A DNA stretch of 64,000 nucleotides, from contig NZ_CP114903.1 in assembly GCF_027497255.1 (NCBI RefSeq), forward strand, positions 1,674,001-1,738,000, in the 5' to 3' direction. The translations under genes and the position numbers were made by a program. The DNA is from Micromonospora sp. WMMD882. Lineage in GTDB: Bacteria > Actinomycetota > Actinomycetes > Mycobacteriales > Micromonosporaceae. This document shows, piece after piece, positions 36,025-44,236 of this stretch; position 1 is the stretch's first letter, and every line of letters starts with the position of its first letter. The notes under the pieces are model-generated. The model made no database searches. It was given only the letters and a program-made list of their open reading frames with translations, and was not told the DNA's origin.

Positions 36025-36978
36025 TTAGCGATCTTCAGAACCGGCCGGGCGGGACGCCCGCACCGGGCCGGCAAGCCGGGCGAGGTGGTCGTCGAAGGTC
36101 TTCTCGGGGCGGTAGCCCTGCCGGGTGGCGCGGCCGGTGTCGAGCACCACGGTCCGGGCGAGCTGGTCCACGGCGTACCGGGTGAGCAGCGGCGGACGGC
36201 CGGTCAGCCCGGCCAGCGTGGTGGCCACGCCCGCCGCCGCGTCGGCCAGCCGCGCCGGCACCCGCGCCAGACGCACCGGCTCGCCCAGCGCGACGAACAC
36301 CGCCCGCAGCACCGCGTCCCGCGAGTACGGCCGGGCGTCGGCGACGTTGTACGCGCCGGCCGGCCAGCCCGTCGCCGCCAGGCAGGCCGCCGCCAGGTTC
36401 TCCACCGCGGTCAGGCTGAGCTGGACGTCCGGCCCGGGCACCGGCAGCCAACCGCCCCGGCGCGCCTGCCGGAGCCGGGGCAGCAGGTGCCGGTCACCGG
36501 GCCCGTACACCGCCCGGGGGCGCAGCACGACCGCGCCGGCCGCCAGCGCGAGCCGCTCCCCGGCCGCCTTGGTCCGCCCGTACGCGGAGAGCTGCCCGTC
36601 GACCGGATGGTCCTCGGTGACCAGTCCCGGCCCGCCCGGCCGGTACACGCTGGCGCTGCTCACCCAGACCAGGGGCCGCTCCCCCACCGCGTCCAGCAGC
36701 CGGGCCGTGCCGGTCACGTTGACCGCCCGGTACGCGCGTTCGGTCGCCGGCCCCGGCGTCGGGTCGCCGACCGCCGCGGCCAGGTGGATCACCACGTCCG
36801 TGCCGGTCAGGTCCGGGACGTCACGGCCGGCGTCCCAGGGCACGTGCCGGCCCACCGGCCCGGGACGCCGGCCCAGGCACCACACGTCCGCGCCGGCGGT
36901 CGCGGCGGCCCGGGCCACGGCCGCCCCGCAGAACCCGCTCGCGCCGGTGACCGCCACCCGGAGCCCGGTCAGCCGCAC
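36025..36978 (-). CDS. OleD-like NAD(P)-dependent 2-alkyl-3-ketoacid reductase/epimerase (317 aa)
   Basis: Extended SDR (3-beta-HSD/OleD type). Rossmann motif VTGASGFCGAAVARA, VIHLAAAVGD, catalytic Ser in VWVSSASVY and YxxxK in AYGRTKAAGE. The stretch VVLRPRAVYGPGDRHLLPRL and the end PPLLTRYAVDQLARTVVLDT...GYRPEKTFDDHLARL closely parallel OleD, which reduces the beta-ketoacid made by OleA in olefin/beta-lactone biosynthesis; this comparison is from memory of OleD sequences. The GTG start at 36978 overlaps the P450 stop. It is the last gene of a five-gene operon with OleA- and OleC-like genes. Confidence 0.8.
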   Translation of the reverse strand: MRLTGLRVAVTGASGFCGAAVARAAATAGADVWCLGRRPGPVGRHVPWDAGRDVPDLTGTDVVIHLAAAVGDPTPGPATERAYRAVNVTGTARLLDAVGERPLVWVSSASVYRPGGPGLVTEDHPVDGQLSAYGRTKAAGERLALAAGAVVLRPRAVYGPGDRHLLPRLRQARRGGWLPVPGPDVQLSLTAVENLAAACLAATGWPAGAYNVADARPYSRDAVLRAVFVALGEPVRLARVPARLADAAAGVATTLAGLTGRPPLLTRYAVDQLARTVVLDTGRATRQGYRPEKTFDDHLARLAGPVRASRPAGSEDR

Positions 36979-38186
36979 CGGCCGGCCCTGATCACCAGAC
37001 GGGCCCAACCGGGCAGCGCGGCCCGCCCGTCGGCCCGCGCCGACACCACCACCGGCCGGTACGGGGCCAGCGCGGCCAGCACGTCGGCGAGCTGCGCGCG
37101 GGCCAGCCGCGCCCCTGGGCAGGAGTGCCGACCGGCCCCGAAGACCAGCCGCGCCGTCCGGGTCGGGGCCGGGTCGACGCAGTCCGGCCCGCCCCGGTGC
37201 GCCCCGGCGGCGTGCCGGGCGACCAGCAGCAACCGGTCCCCGGGCCGCACCGGGCAACCGTCCAGCTCACCGGATCCGGCCGCGACCCGGGGCAGCAGCG
37301 GGCTCGGGGCGGTCACCCGCAGCAGCTCGTCGACCAGGATCTCCCGGGTGTCGGTCTGCTCGGCGTACCGCCACAACCGGTCGTCGGCGCACCAGGCCAC
37401 CGCGCGCGGCACCCCGGCGACCGTGGTGTTGACCGCGGCCACCGCCAGCATGCCGGCCAGACCGGGGCCGGACGCGGACCCGGCTCCTCCCCCGCCGCCG
37501 GACGACGGGTCCAGCAGGTCGGCCAGGGCCGACGTGGCGCGGCGGGCGGCCTCGGCGCGGCCCGGACGGCGCGGGCCCGGCAGTTGCTCGGCGGCGGCCG
37601 TGGCGGCGACCCGCCGGGCGGCGGCGGCCAGCGCCGACGGGTCACCGCAGACGCCGAGCAGCGCCGCGGTGGTGGCGCCGGCCAGCTCGGCGACCACCGG
37701 CACCAGGTCCACCGACGCGCCCCGGGCCAACGGGGCGAGCCGTCGCCGCAGCACCTGCGTCCAGACCGGACGGAGCCGGGCCACGCCCGCCGGGCCCAGC
37801 CCGTCGGCGAGCGCCCGCCGGGCCCGCAGGTGCGCCGGGCCCTCCTGGTCGAAAAGCAGCCCGTCGACGCCGAGCTGTCGGGCCGCCCCGCCGACGGTGC
37901 CCGCGGCGAGCCGGTCCAACGGGATCCGGGTCAGCGCGTCGAGGTAGCTCTGCGCGTCGTGCACCAGGACGGTCCGGCCGAGCCGCGCCACCGGCCGGCG
38001 GCGGGTGGCGGCCAGCAGCGTGAACAGCAGCGGATACCGCCGCAGGTAGACCTGCCGGTCCCGGCGACGCCCCCGGCCCGCCGCCCACCGGGCCCTGCCG
38101 GCGGCGGTCGGGCGGACCGGGGCCGAGGCGGCTCCGGCGGCGGCCGGGCAGGCCGGGGTGGCGGGAGGCGAGGTCGGCTCGGTCAC
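36969..38186 (-). CDS. Cytochrome P450 (405 aa)
   Basis: Soluble heme monooxygenase. The heme-binding loop LVFGAGRHSCPGARLAR is intact with Cys356 as thiolate ligand, and ELLRVTAP supplies the K-helix ExxR. The I-helix reads AVAAVNTTVAG, so the usual acidic residue before the two Thr is Asn, which may alter proton delivery. A Pro/Ala-rich N-terminus of about 35 residues precedes the fold. The GTG start overlaps the stop of the OleC-like gene. It probably oxidises the lipid or beta-lactone product of the operon; ferredoxin genes are not adjacent. Confidence 0.9.
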   Translation of the reverse strand: MTEPTSPPATPACPAAAGAASAPVRPTAAGRARWAAGRGRRRDRQVYLRRYPLLFTLLAATRRRPVARLGRTVLVHDAQSYLDALTRIPLDRLAAGTVGGAARQLGVDGLLFDQEGPAHLRARRALADGLGPAGVARLRPVWTQVLRRRLAPLARGASVDLVPVVAELAGATTAALLGVCGDPSALAAAARRVAATAAAEQLPGPRRPGRAEAARRATSALADLLDPSSGGGGGAGSASGPGLAGMLAVAAVNTTVAGVPRAVAWCADDRLWRYAEQTDTREILVDELLRVTAPSPLLPRVAAGSGELDGCPVRPGDRLLLVARHAAGAHRGGPDCVDPAPTRTARLVFGAGRHSCPGARLARAQLADVLAALAPYRPVVVSARADGRAALPGWARLVIRAGRCG

Positions 38187-39664
38187 GGCGCGGTCCGACC
38201 GACGTCGCCGGTGACCCTGGCGGCGGCCAGGGTGGCCGCGGCGGCCCGGTCGGGCTTACGCGACCGGCCGCTGGTCGGCACCGGCGCGAAGACCAGGTCG
38301 TCCGGGCGGGCCGCGCCCATCCGGGCCAGCACCGGGCGCAGCGACCTGCGCAACCCGGCCGGGTCGGCGCCCGGCACGGGTTGCACCACGGCGACCAGGC
38401 GTTCGTCACCGTCGACGGCCGGCACGCCGACCAGCACCGCCAGGTCCACCCCGGGTACGTGCAGCGCCGGCTCGTACAGGCCGGGGTAGATGTTCTCCGC
38501 GCCGCGCAGCACCATGTCCTTGGCCCGGCCGGCGAGGACGATCCGGTCACCGACCAGCCGGCCCACGTCCCCGGTGTCCACCCATTCGGCCGGCGCCTCG
38601 CCGAGGTAGCGGTGCGCCTGCCCCGGGCCGCGCAGCAGCAGCCGGCCGTCCGGGCCGGTGCGCGCGGTCACCCCGGGCAGGGCCGCCCCGACCAGGTCAC
38701 CGTCGTCGGTGAAGGCGGACTTCTCGGCGTACTCCACGGCGGCGGCCGGGAAGAGCTCGGTCAGCGCGTACACGCCCCACGCCTCGTCCGCGCCGGCCCG
38801 CCGCAGGCGCTCCAGCAGGGTGGCGCTGACCGGCGCGGACCCGCTGTAGAACCGGCCGGACAGTCGGGGCCGGCAGGCCAGCAGCGCCCGCGCCTGGGGT
38901 GGGGTCAGGTAGCTGGCCTGGGGGCGCAGCCGGGCCACCTGCCGGGCGAGCGCCCGGGGCGAGCGGGCCGGCAGGGCCACCGGGGCGCCGCTGGCCAGCG
39001 CCGGCACCAGCACGAAGAACGTCCCGCCCAGCACCGGCTCGTCCGGTCGGGGCCGGACCAGGTCGGCGACGGCGCGCAGCCCGGCGGTCAGGCCGGCCCG
39101 CCGGTGCACGACCGCCCGGGGCCGGCTGGTCGTGCCCGAGGTGAAGATGATCACCGCGTCGTCGTCCGGTCCGCCCCGGTCGGGAACCGGTCCGGTGTGG
39201 ACCGGCAGCGCCGGCGCGCAGCCGGGCAGCCGCCGGCCCACGGTCCGGACCGGCCCGAGGTCGGCCAGCCGGGGCAGGGCCAGCCCGGCCCGCCCGGCCA
39301 GCGGACGCGCCCAGCCGGCGACCGCCTGCGCCGCCGCGTCGGCGACCACCAGGGCCGGTCGGGCCAGCGCCAGCCGGGCGGCCAGCACGTCCGGGCCGGC
39401 CGTCGGGTCGAGCACCGCCACCCGCAGACCGAGCCGGTACGCGGCCAGCAGCGCCGCGAGCGCCCGGGGACCGGGGCGGACCGCCACCCCGAGGGTGTCC
39501 CCGGCGACCAGGTGGTGCCGGTGCAGCGCGGCGGCGTACCCGTCGGCCAGGTCCGCCAGGTCACCCCGGGTCACCCGGACCCGGGGCCGACCGGACGGGC
39601 CGGCGGTGAGCACCGCCGGGCGGTCCGGGTGCCGGCGCAGCGCGGCGGCCAGTTCGTCGAGCAC
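38183..39664 (-). CDS. OleC-like AMP-dependent synthetase / putative beta-lactone synthetase (493 aa)
   Basis: ANL-superfamily enzyme activating a carboxylate with ATP. P-loop IIFTSGTTSRPRAVVHR, SGSAPVSATLLERLR, YALTELFPAAAVE (A5-like), VDTGDVGRLVGDRIVLAGRAKDMVLRGAENIYP (A7-A8) and a C-terminal Lys in SGRSRKPDR are all present. In the company of OleA- and OleD-like genes it fits OleC, which closes 2-alkyl-3-hydroxyacids to beta-lactones; a plain acyl-CoA or acyl-AMP ligase is the alternative. The GTG at 39664 is chosen because GGGAGG lies six bases upstream; a longer open frame is an overlap with the glycosyltransferase gene. Confidence 0.82.
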   Translation of the reverse strand: MLDELAAALRRHPDRPAVLTAGPSGRPRVRVTRGDLADLADGYAAALHRHHLVAGDTLGVAVRPGPRALAALLAAYRLGLRVAVLDPTAGPDVLAARLALARPALVVADAAAQAVAGWARPLAGRAGLALPRLADLGPVRTVGRRLPGCAPALPVHTGPVPDRGGPDDDAVIIFTSGTTSRPRAVVHRRAGLTAGLRAVADLVRPRPDEPVLGGTFFVLVPALASGAPVALPARSPRALARQVARLRPQASYLTPPQARALLACRPRLSGRFYSGSAPVSATLLERLRRAGADEAWGVYALTELFPAAAVEYAEKSAFTDDGDLVGAALPGVTARTGPDGRLLLRGPGQAHRYLGEAPAEWVDTGDVGRLVGDRIVLAGRAKDMVLRGAENIYPGLYEPALHVPGVDLAVLVGVPAVDGDERLVAVVQPVPGADPAGLRRSLRPVLARMGAARPDDLVFAPVPTSGRSRKPDRAAAATLAAARVTGDVGRTAP

Positions 39665-39687
39665 GGGTTGCCTCCCGATCGCGCGGT

Positions 39688-40425
39688 TCAGCGGGGGTCC
39701 GGGGAGAGCTGCCCGCTGCCCCGGTCCAGGTACCAGGCGGCGGTGCGGCGCAGCCCGTACGCCCGTAGTCGCCGGGTCGAGTTCTCCACCACCATGTGCC
39801 GGTCGTGGGCGATGGCGGCGGTGTGCCGGCGTACCCGGTTGAGGAACTCCCGGTCGGTGGGTGACGGCCGCCGGGGCATCCCGCCGACGGCCAGGTAGGT
39901 GGCCGCGGTGATGGCCATGTTGTTGCCCGCGTGCATCCGGTAGGGGGCCCGCCAGCCGGCGCCACGGTGCGCGGGACGCAGCCGCCCGAACGTGGCGGCG
40001 GCGACCACCAGGCACCGGAAGGCGGCCCGACCGACCGGACCGTGCTCGTCGCGGCGGGCCACGATCCGGCCGCAGGCCAGCTCCGCCCCGGCGGTCAGGG
40101 TACGCCGGGCGGCGGCCACCCAGCCGGGGCGCGGCAGACAGTCGGCGTCGGTACGGGCCAGCAGGGTGGCCCCGTGCGCGATGGCGTACCGGAAGGCGGT
40201 GTCCACGGCCGCGCCGACGCCCTTCTGCCGTTCCTCGATCAGCCCGGTCGGCACCGGGGCGGTGACGGCGAAGCGGCGGACCACGTCGGCGGTGCCGTCG
40301 GTGGAGCCGTTGTCCACCACCAGCAGGGTGAAGTCCTGGTCGGTCTGCGCGGCCAGCGCGGCCAGGGTGGCCCCGATCCGGGTCTCCTCGTCGTACGCGG
40401 GCACCACCACCCACAGCGCGGTCAC
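39688..40425 (-). CDS. Family 2 glycosyltransferase (245 aa)
   Basis: GT-A fold transferase: WVVVPAYDEETRIGATLAALAAQTDQDFTLLVVDNGSTDGTADVV, then DAD metal site in LLARTDADCLPRPGW, acceptor-side YRMHAGNNMAITAATYLAVGGMPRR and DREFLNRVRR. There is no transmembrane helix, so it is cytoplasmic. The GTG start overlaps the stop of the OleA-like gene (GTGA) and only 23 bases separate it from the OleC-like gene. A sugar is therefore probably attached to the operon's lipid product, or a sugar polyprenyl intermediate is made. Donor and acceptor are unknown. Confidence 0.88.
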   Translation of the reverse strand: MTALWVVVPAYDEETRIGATLAALAAQTDQDFTLLVVDNGSTDGTADVVRRFAVTAPVPTGLIEERQKGVGAAVDTAFRYAIAHGATLLARTDADCLPRPGWVAAARRTLTAGAELACGRIVARRDEHGPVGRAAFRCLVVAAATFGRLRPAHRGAGWRAPYRMHAGNNMAITAATYLAVGGMPRRPSPTDREFLNRVRRHTAAIAHDRHMVVENSTRRLRAYGLRRTAAWYLDRGSGQLSPDPR

Positions 40426-41453
40426 GACTTCTCCCAGACCATGGTCATCAGGCTGACTCCGCCGCCCAGACCGATGAACAGCACCCGGTCGCCGGGGCGC
40501 AGGCCGGGATCGACCCGGGCGAGCTGCACGCCGAGCGTGGCGCTGGCCAGGTTGCCGAGGTCGGTCACGGTGACCTCCAGTTTGTCGCGCGGAACGCCGG
40601 CCACCTCGACGAACCGGTCCAGGTAGGGCAGGGTCACCTGGTGCACCAGGACCCGGGCGTAGTCGGCCCAGTCCAGGCCGGTGCGGTGGCGCACCCGGTG
40701 CAGGATGTCCGGGCCGATCTTCTCGAAGACGTCGCGCAGCGCCCGGCCGTCGCCGGTGAAGTAGGTGTGCTCGTCGCCGCGCGGATGCCGGGAGCCGCCG
40801 CCGGGGATACCGCCCACCGTCCAGTGCTCCGACCAGGTCTCGGTGTCCACGTCGAGGATCCCGCCGGTGGCGACCGGCTCCACCAGCACGGCGGCCCCGG
40901 CGTCGCCGAAGGTGTAACCGGCGAGGGCGGCGCGGGCCTGGTCCAGGCCGGTGAGCCGCCAGCGCATCGCCCGGGTCGGGGTCTCCCCGGTCACCACCAG
41001 CGCGCGATGGGCCCGACCGGCGAGAATCATCGACCGGGCCAGGTCGACGCCGTTGAGGAAGCTGTTGCAGGCGTTGGTGACGTCCAGGGCGTGCGCCCGG
41101 CCACCCAGCTCGGCCTGGACGATGTGCGCGGTGGCCGGCTCGACGACGTCCCGGGAGGCCGAGGCGAACAGCAGCAGGTCCACCTCCTCGGGTTCGCGTC
41201 CGGCGGCGGCGAGGGCCTGCCGGGCGGCCCGGACGGCGAGCGTCGAGGCGTACTCGTCGTCGGCGGCCAGCCGGCGGGTGGCGATCCCGGTCGTCCGGGC
41301 CAGCAGCTCGGGCGGCAGCGTCAACCCACTGGCCTCGGCGATCCGGCGCTGCAACTCGCCGGTGGGCACCACCCGGCCGGGCAGGCTGACCCCGACCGCG
41401 GTGATACCGACCCGCCGGAGGGCCGGAGGCGGTGGCGGCATGGGCTCGATCAC
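40422..41453 (-). CDS. OleA-like thiolase / KAS III-type condensing enzyme (343 aa)
   Basis: Condensing enzyme of the KAS III/OleA branch. Catalytic Cys129 in DVTNACNSFLNGVDLARSM, His in VLVHQVTLPYLDRF and Asn in DLGNLASATLG. The segments SASRDVVEPATAHIVQAELG, ALVVTGETP and the ending PGDRVLFIGLGGGVSLMTMVWE parallel OleA, which joins two fatty acyl-CoAs head to head; FabH-like condensation is the alternative. An open frame runs to 41504, but its first 17 codons have poor third-position GC and overlap an inverted repeat, so GTG 41453 (or ATG 41441) is preferred. First gene of the five-gene operon. Confidence 0.82.
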   Translation of the reverse strand: MIEPMPPPPPALRRVGITAVGVSLPGRVVPTGELQRRIAEASGLTLPPELLARTTGIATRRLAADDEYASTLAVRAARQALAAAGREPEEVDLLLFASASRDVVEPATAHIVQAELGGRAHALDVTNACNSFLNGVDLARSMILAGRAHRALVVTGETPTRAMRWRLTGLDQARAALAGYTFGDAGAAVLVEPVATGGILDVDTETWSEHWTVGGIPGGGSRHPRGDEHTYFTGDGRALRDVFEKIGPDILHRVRHRTGLDWADYARVLVHQVTLPYLDRFVEVAGVPRDKLEVTVTDLGNLASATLGVQLARVDPGLRPGDRVLFIGLGGGVSLMTMVWEKS

Positions 41454-41490
41454 GCCATGAGCTTGCCTAACGTCCCCGCCGGGCGGATGA

Positions 41491-41508
41491 GTAGGGGTGC
41501 TCACCTAC
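41491..41508. promoter_or_regulatory. Inverted repeat upstream of the OleA-like gene
   Basis: GTAGGGGTGCTCACCTAC, an imperfect dyad (GTAGG...CCTAC) located 38-55 bases upstream of the preferred start, between the regulator gene and the biosynthetic operon. A binding site for a pathway regulator is plausible. Confidence 0.45.
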
Positions 41509-41525
41509 CCGCCGTGACCGGTGGA

Positions 41526-44048
41526 CTACGCGGTCACCGGCCCGGCGTCGGCGGCGAGCCGTGACCGGACCTGGTCCGCCTCCGGGTGGCCGAGCTGGTC
41601 GAGCACGTCGGCGGCCCGCCGCCAGGCGGCACGGGCGGCGGCGGGGTCACCGGCGGCCGCCCGGGTGTCCCCGAGGTGGGTCGTCGTGGTGGCCTCGAAG
41701 TACCGTTCGCCGACCTCCCGGTAGATCGCCAACGCGCTGCGGAAACACTCCTCCGCCGGCGGGTACTCGCCCAGGTGGTGGTGGGCGGCGCCGAGGCTGT
41801 CCCAGGTGTGCGCCTCCCACAACCGGTTGCCGAGCCGCTGCTGCTGGGCCAGGGCCCGCCGGCAGTGCTCCAACGCCCGCCGGTGGTCGCCGAGCTGGGT
41901 GTGGCACCACCCGATGTTGTTCAGCGCGTTGGCCTGACCCTGGTCGTGGCCGGCCGCCCCGAACAGGTCGAAGGCACGCTGCGCGTGCGCCAGGGCGCGC
42001 CGGTGGTCGCCCAGCCGTTCGGCCACCTTACCGAGGTTGAGCTGGGCTCGGGCCCCACCGACCAGGTCACCGAGCGCGGCGTACAGCGCCACGGCGCGCT
42101 CCAGGTGCGCGCGGGCCTCGTCGTGCCCGCCGAGCCGCAGGCACGCCACCGCCAGGTTGCGGTGCGCGCGGGCCTGACCGTCCCGGTCACCGGCCCGACC
42201 GGCGGCCTCCAGCGCCACCCGCTGCGCGGTGGACTGGTCCCGCCAGGCCCCGACCCGGTCCAGGTAGGTGTTGACGCACCAGGCGAGCTGCCAGGCATGG
42301 GTGGCGAAGCCGTCGGCGGCGGCCAGGCTGACGGCGGCGAGCAGCGTACGGTGCTCGGCGCTGAGCCACGCCCACGCGCCGTCCCGGTCGACCAGGTCCG
42401 GCAGCGCGACGTCGACGTCGGCCGCCGGCAGGTCGACCGGGTCACGGTGCGGATGCAGCAGCAGGTCCGCCCGGTGCGCGGTGTGCAGGTAGTGGTCCAG
42501 CAGCCGGCCCGCCGCCGCCCGCCGCTCGGGTTCCGGAACGTCGGCCCGGCACCGCTCCACGGCGTACGCGCGCAACAGGTCGTGTTGGACGTACCGGCCG
42601 GGGGTGTGCTCGGTCAGCAGGCTCGCCCGGGTCAACGCGGCCAGCGGTCGCCGTACCCCGGTCGTCGACACCGCGGCGAGGCTGGCCGCGGCGGCCACCG
42701 ACACGTCCGGGCCGGGGTGCAGCCCGAGCAGCCGGAACAGCGCCGCCGCGGCCGGGTCCAGACTCCGGTACGACCAGGACAGCACCGCCCGCACGTCGGC
42801 GCCGTCACCGCCGGAGAACCCGTCCAACCGGCCGTCGGCCAGCTCGTCGGCGAGCCGGGTCAGCGGGAAGTCGGGGTGGGTGGCGGCCCGCGCGGAGACG
42901 ATGGCCAGGGCCAGCGGCAGCCGGGCCGACGCGGCGACGATCCGGTCCACCGCCGCCGGCTCGTCGGCCACCCGCCGCCCCCCGACCCGCCGACCCAGCA
43001 GCTCCCGCGCCTCGTCCGGGGTGAGCAGGTCCAGCACCAGCGGCTGCGCGCCCTCGGTGGCGACCAGTCCCGGCATCTGGTGCCGGCTGGTCACCAGCAC
43101 CAGGCAGCCCGGCGCGCCGGGCAGCAACGGCCGGACCTGGTCGCCGTCCCGGGCGTTGTCGAGCAGCACCAGCATCCGCCGGCCGGCCAGCAGGCTGCGG
43201 AACAGCGCGGCCTGCGCGGCGGGCCCGGTCGGGATCCGCTGCGGCGGTACGGCCAGGGCCTCCAGGAACCCGCCGAGCGCCTCGGCCGGGTCCAGCACGT
43301 GCCCGCCCGGGTCGAAGCCCCGCAGGTTGACGTAGAGCTGCCCGTCCGGGAACCGGTCGGCGACCTGGTGCGCCCACCGCACGGCGAGGGCGGTCTTGCC
43401 CACCCCGGCGGTGCCGCCGATCACCGAGACGACCACCGTGTCGGCCGGTCCGTCGGCCAGCCGGGTCAACGCGGCGAGCTGCGCGTCCCGCCCGACGAAG
43501 TGCCGTACCGCTGCCGGCAGTTGCCGGGGCACCACCCACGGCCGGGGCCACTCCCCCACCCCGGGCCGCTCCGCCGCCCGGCCGGTCTGCTCCGTCCCGC
43601 CTCCGGTCCGCTCCGCCCCGCTTCCGGTCCGCTCGGTCGCGGGCCGGTCGGTCGGTGGCGGCGCGGTGGGCGTAGCGGCGCGGGCCCGGCGACCGAGTTC
43701 GGCGCGGGCCGCGGCGGCCAGCCGTTCCTCGGCCCGTACGCCGTCGGCCGCCCGCAGCAGCCGCCAGTGCGCGGCGTCCCACCGGGCCAGGTCGGTCAGC
43801 TCCGCCGGCACCCGGGCCCCGACCTGCCCGGCGTAGGTGGCGCAGGCGTCGACGTACGCCCGGACGAAGTCCCACTCGGGCAGCGACTTGGCGTTGAGTT
43901 TGTCGCTGAGGGTGGACCGGGCCAGCGGACGCCCCCGGCCGGCGGCCACCGCGACCAGGGTGTTCAGCGACGGCCCGCCGGCGAGTTGCCGCAGCCGCCG
44001 CAGGTCGTCGACGAACCGCCGCAGCGCTTCCCGCCCGGAATCCGACAC
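41526..44048 (-). CDS. NB-ARC/TPR regulatory ATPase with N-terminal HTH (840 aa)
   Basis: Large STAND-type regulator. The N-terminal ~85 residues (FVDDLRRLRQLAGGPSLNTLVAVAAGRGRPLARSTLSDKLNAKSLPEWDFVRAYVDAC) are an XRE-like domain common in actinomycetes. A low-complexity linker leads to an NB-ARC ATPase with Walker A GGTAGVGKTALAVRWAH, Walker B MLVLLDNARD and LPLALAIVSARA (GLPL-like motif). About six TPRs follow (GDHRRALAHAQRAFDLFG, GDHRRALEHCRRALAQQQ). It lacks the SARP BTAD domain. The start GTG 44048 follows GGGAGG. It lies directly upstream of, and in the same direction as, the OleA-like operon, so it probably regulates it. Confidence 0.85.
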   Translation of the reverse strand: MSDSGREALRRFVDDLRRLRQLAGGPSLNTLVAVAAGRGRPLARSTLSDKLNAKSLPEWDFVRAYVDACATYAGQVGARVPAELTDLARWDAAHWRLLRAADGVRAEERLAAAARAELGRRARAATPTAPPPTDRPATERTGSGAERTGGGTEQTGRAAERPGVGEWPRPWVVPRQLPAAVRHFVGRDAQLAALTRLADGPADTVVVSVIGGTAGVGKTALAVRWAHQVADRFPDGQLYVNLRGFDPGGHVLDPAEALGGFLEALAVPPQRIPTGPAAQAALFRSLLAGRRMLVLLDNARDGDQVRPLLPGAPGCLVLVTSRHQMPGLVATEGAQPLVLDLLTPDEARELLGRRVGGRRVADEPAAVDRIVAASARLPLALAIVSARAATHPDFPLTRLADELADGRLDGFSGGDGADVRAVLSWSYRSLDPAAAALFRLLGLHPGPDVSVAAAASLAAVSTTGVRRPLAALTRASLLTEHTPGRYVQHDLLRAYAVERCRADVPEPERRAAAGRLLDHYLHTAHRADLLLHPHRDPVDLPAADVDVALPDLVDRDGAWAWLSAEHRTLLAAVSLAAADGFATHAWQLAWCVNTYLDRVGAWRDQSTAQRVALEAAGRAGDRDGQARAHRNLAVACLRLGGHDEARAHLERAVALYAALGDLVGGARAQLNLGKVAERLGDHRRALAHAQRAFDLFGAAGHDQGQANALNNIGWCHTQLGDHRRALEHCRRALAQQQRLGNRLWEAHTWDSLGAAHHHLGEYPPAEECFRSALAIYREVGERYFEATTTTHLGDTRAAAGDPAAARAAWRRAADVLDQLGHPEADQVRSRLAADAGPVTA

Positions 44049-44236
44049 GACGCGCACCTCCCGCACCCGCCGACCGTCCGTGGTGGACGGCGTCAGCGTA
44101 GTCACCGCCGCCCACCTCCCGAGGCCACCACGACTCGGCGCGACACCCGGCCCCCGTCGCCGTGTAGCGTCCGACGTGGTGGCGGGTCGGGCGCCGGTCG
44201 CCACCGGGCGCCTGCCGACAGAGAGGACGGACGAGC

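Noticed and set aside
41454..41504. Start of the OleA-like gene at 41504
   Set aside because: The extra 17 codons use many A/T third bases unlike the rest of the gene, contain a dyad and add a tail not expected in the family.
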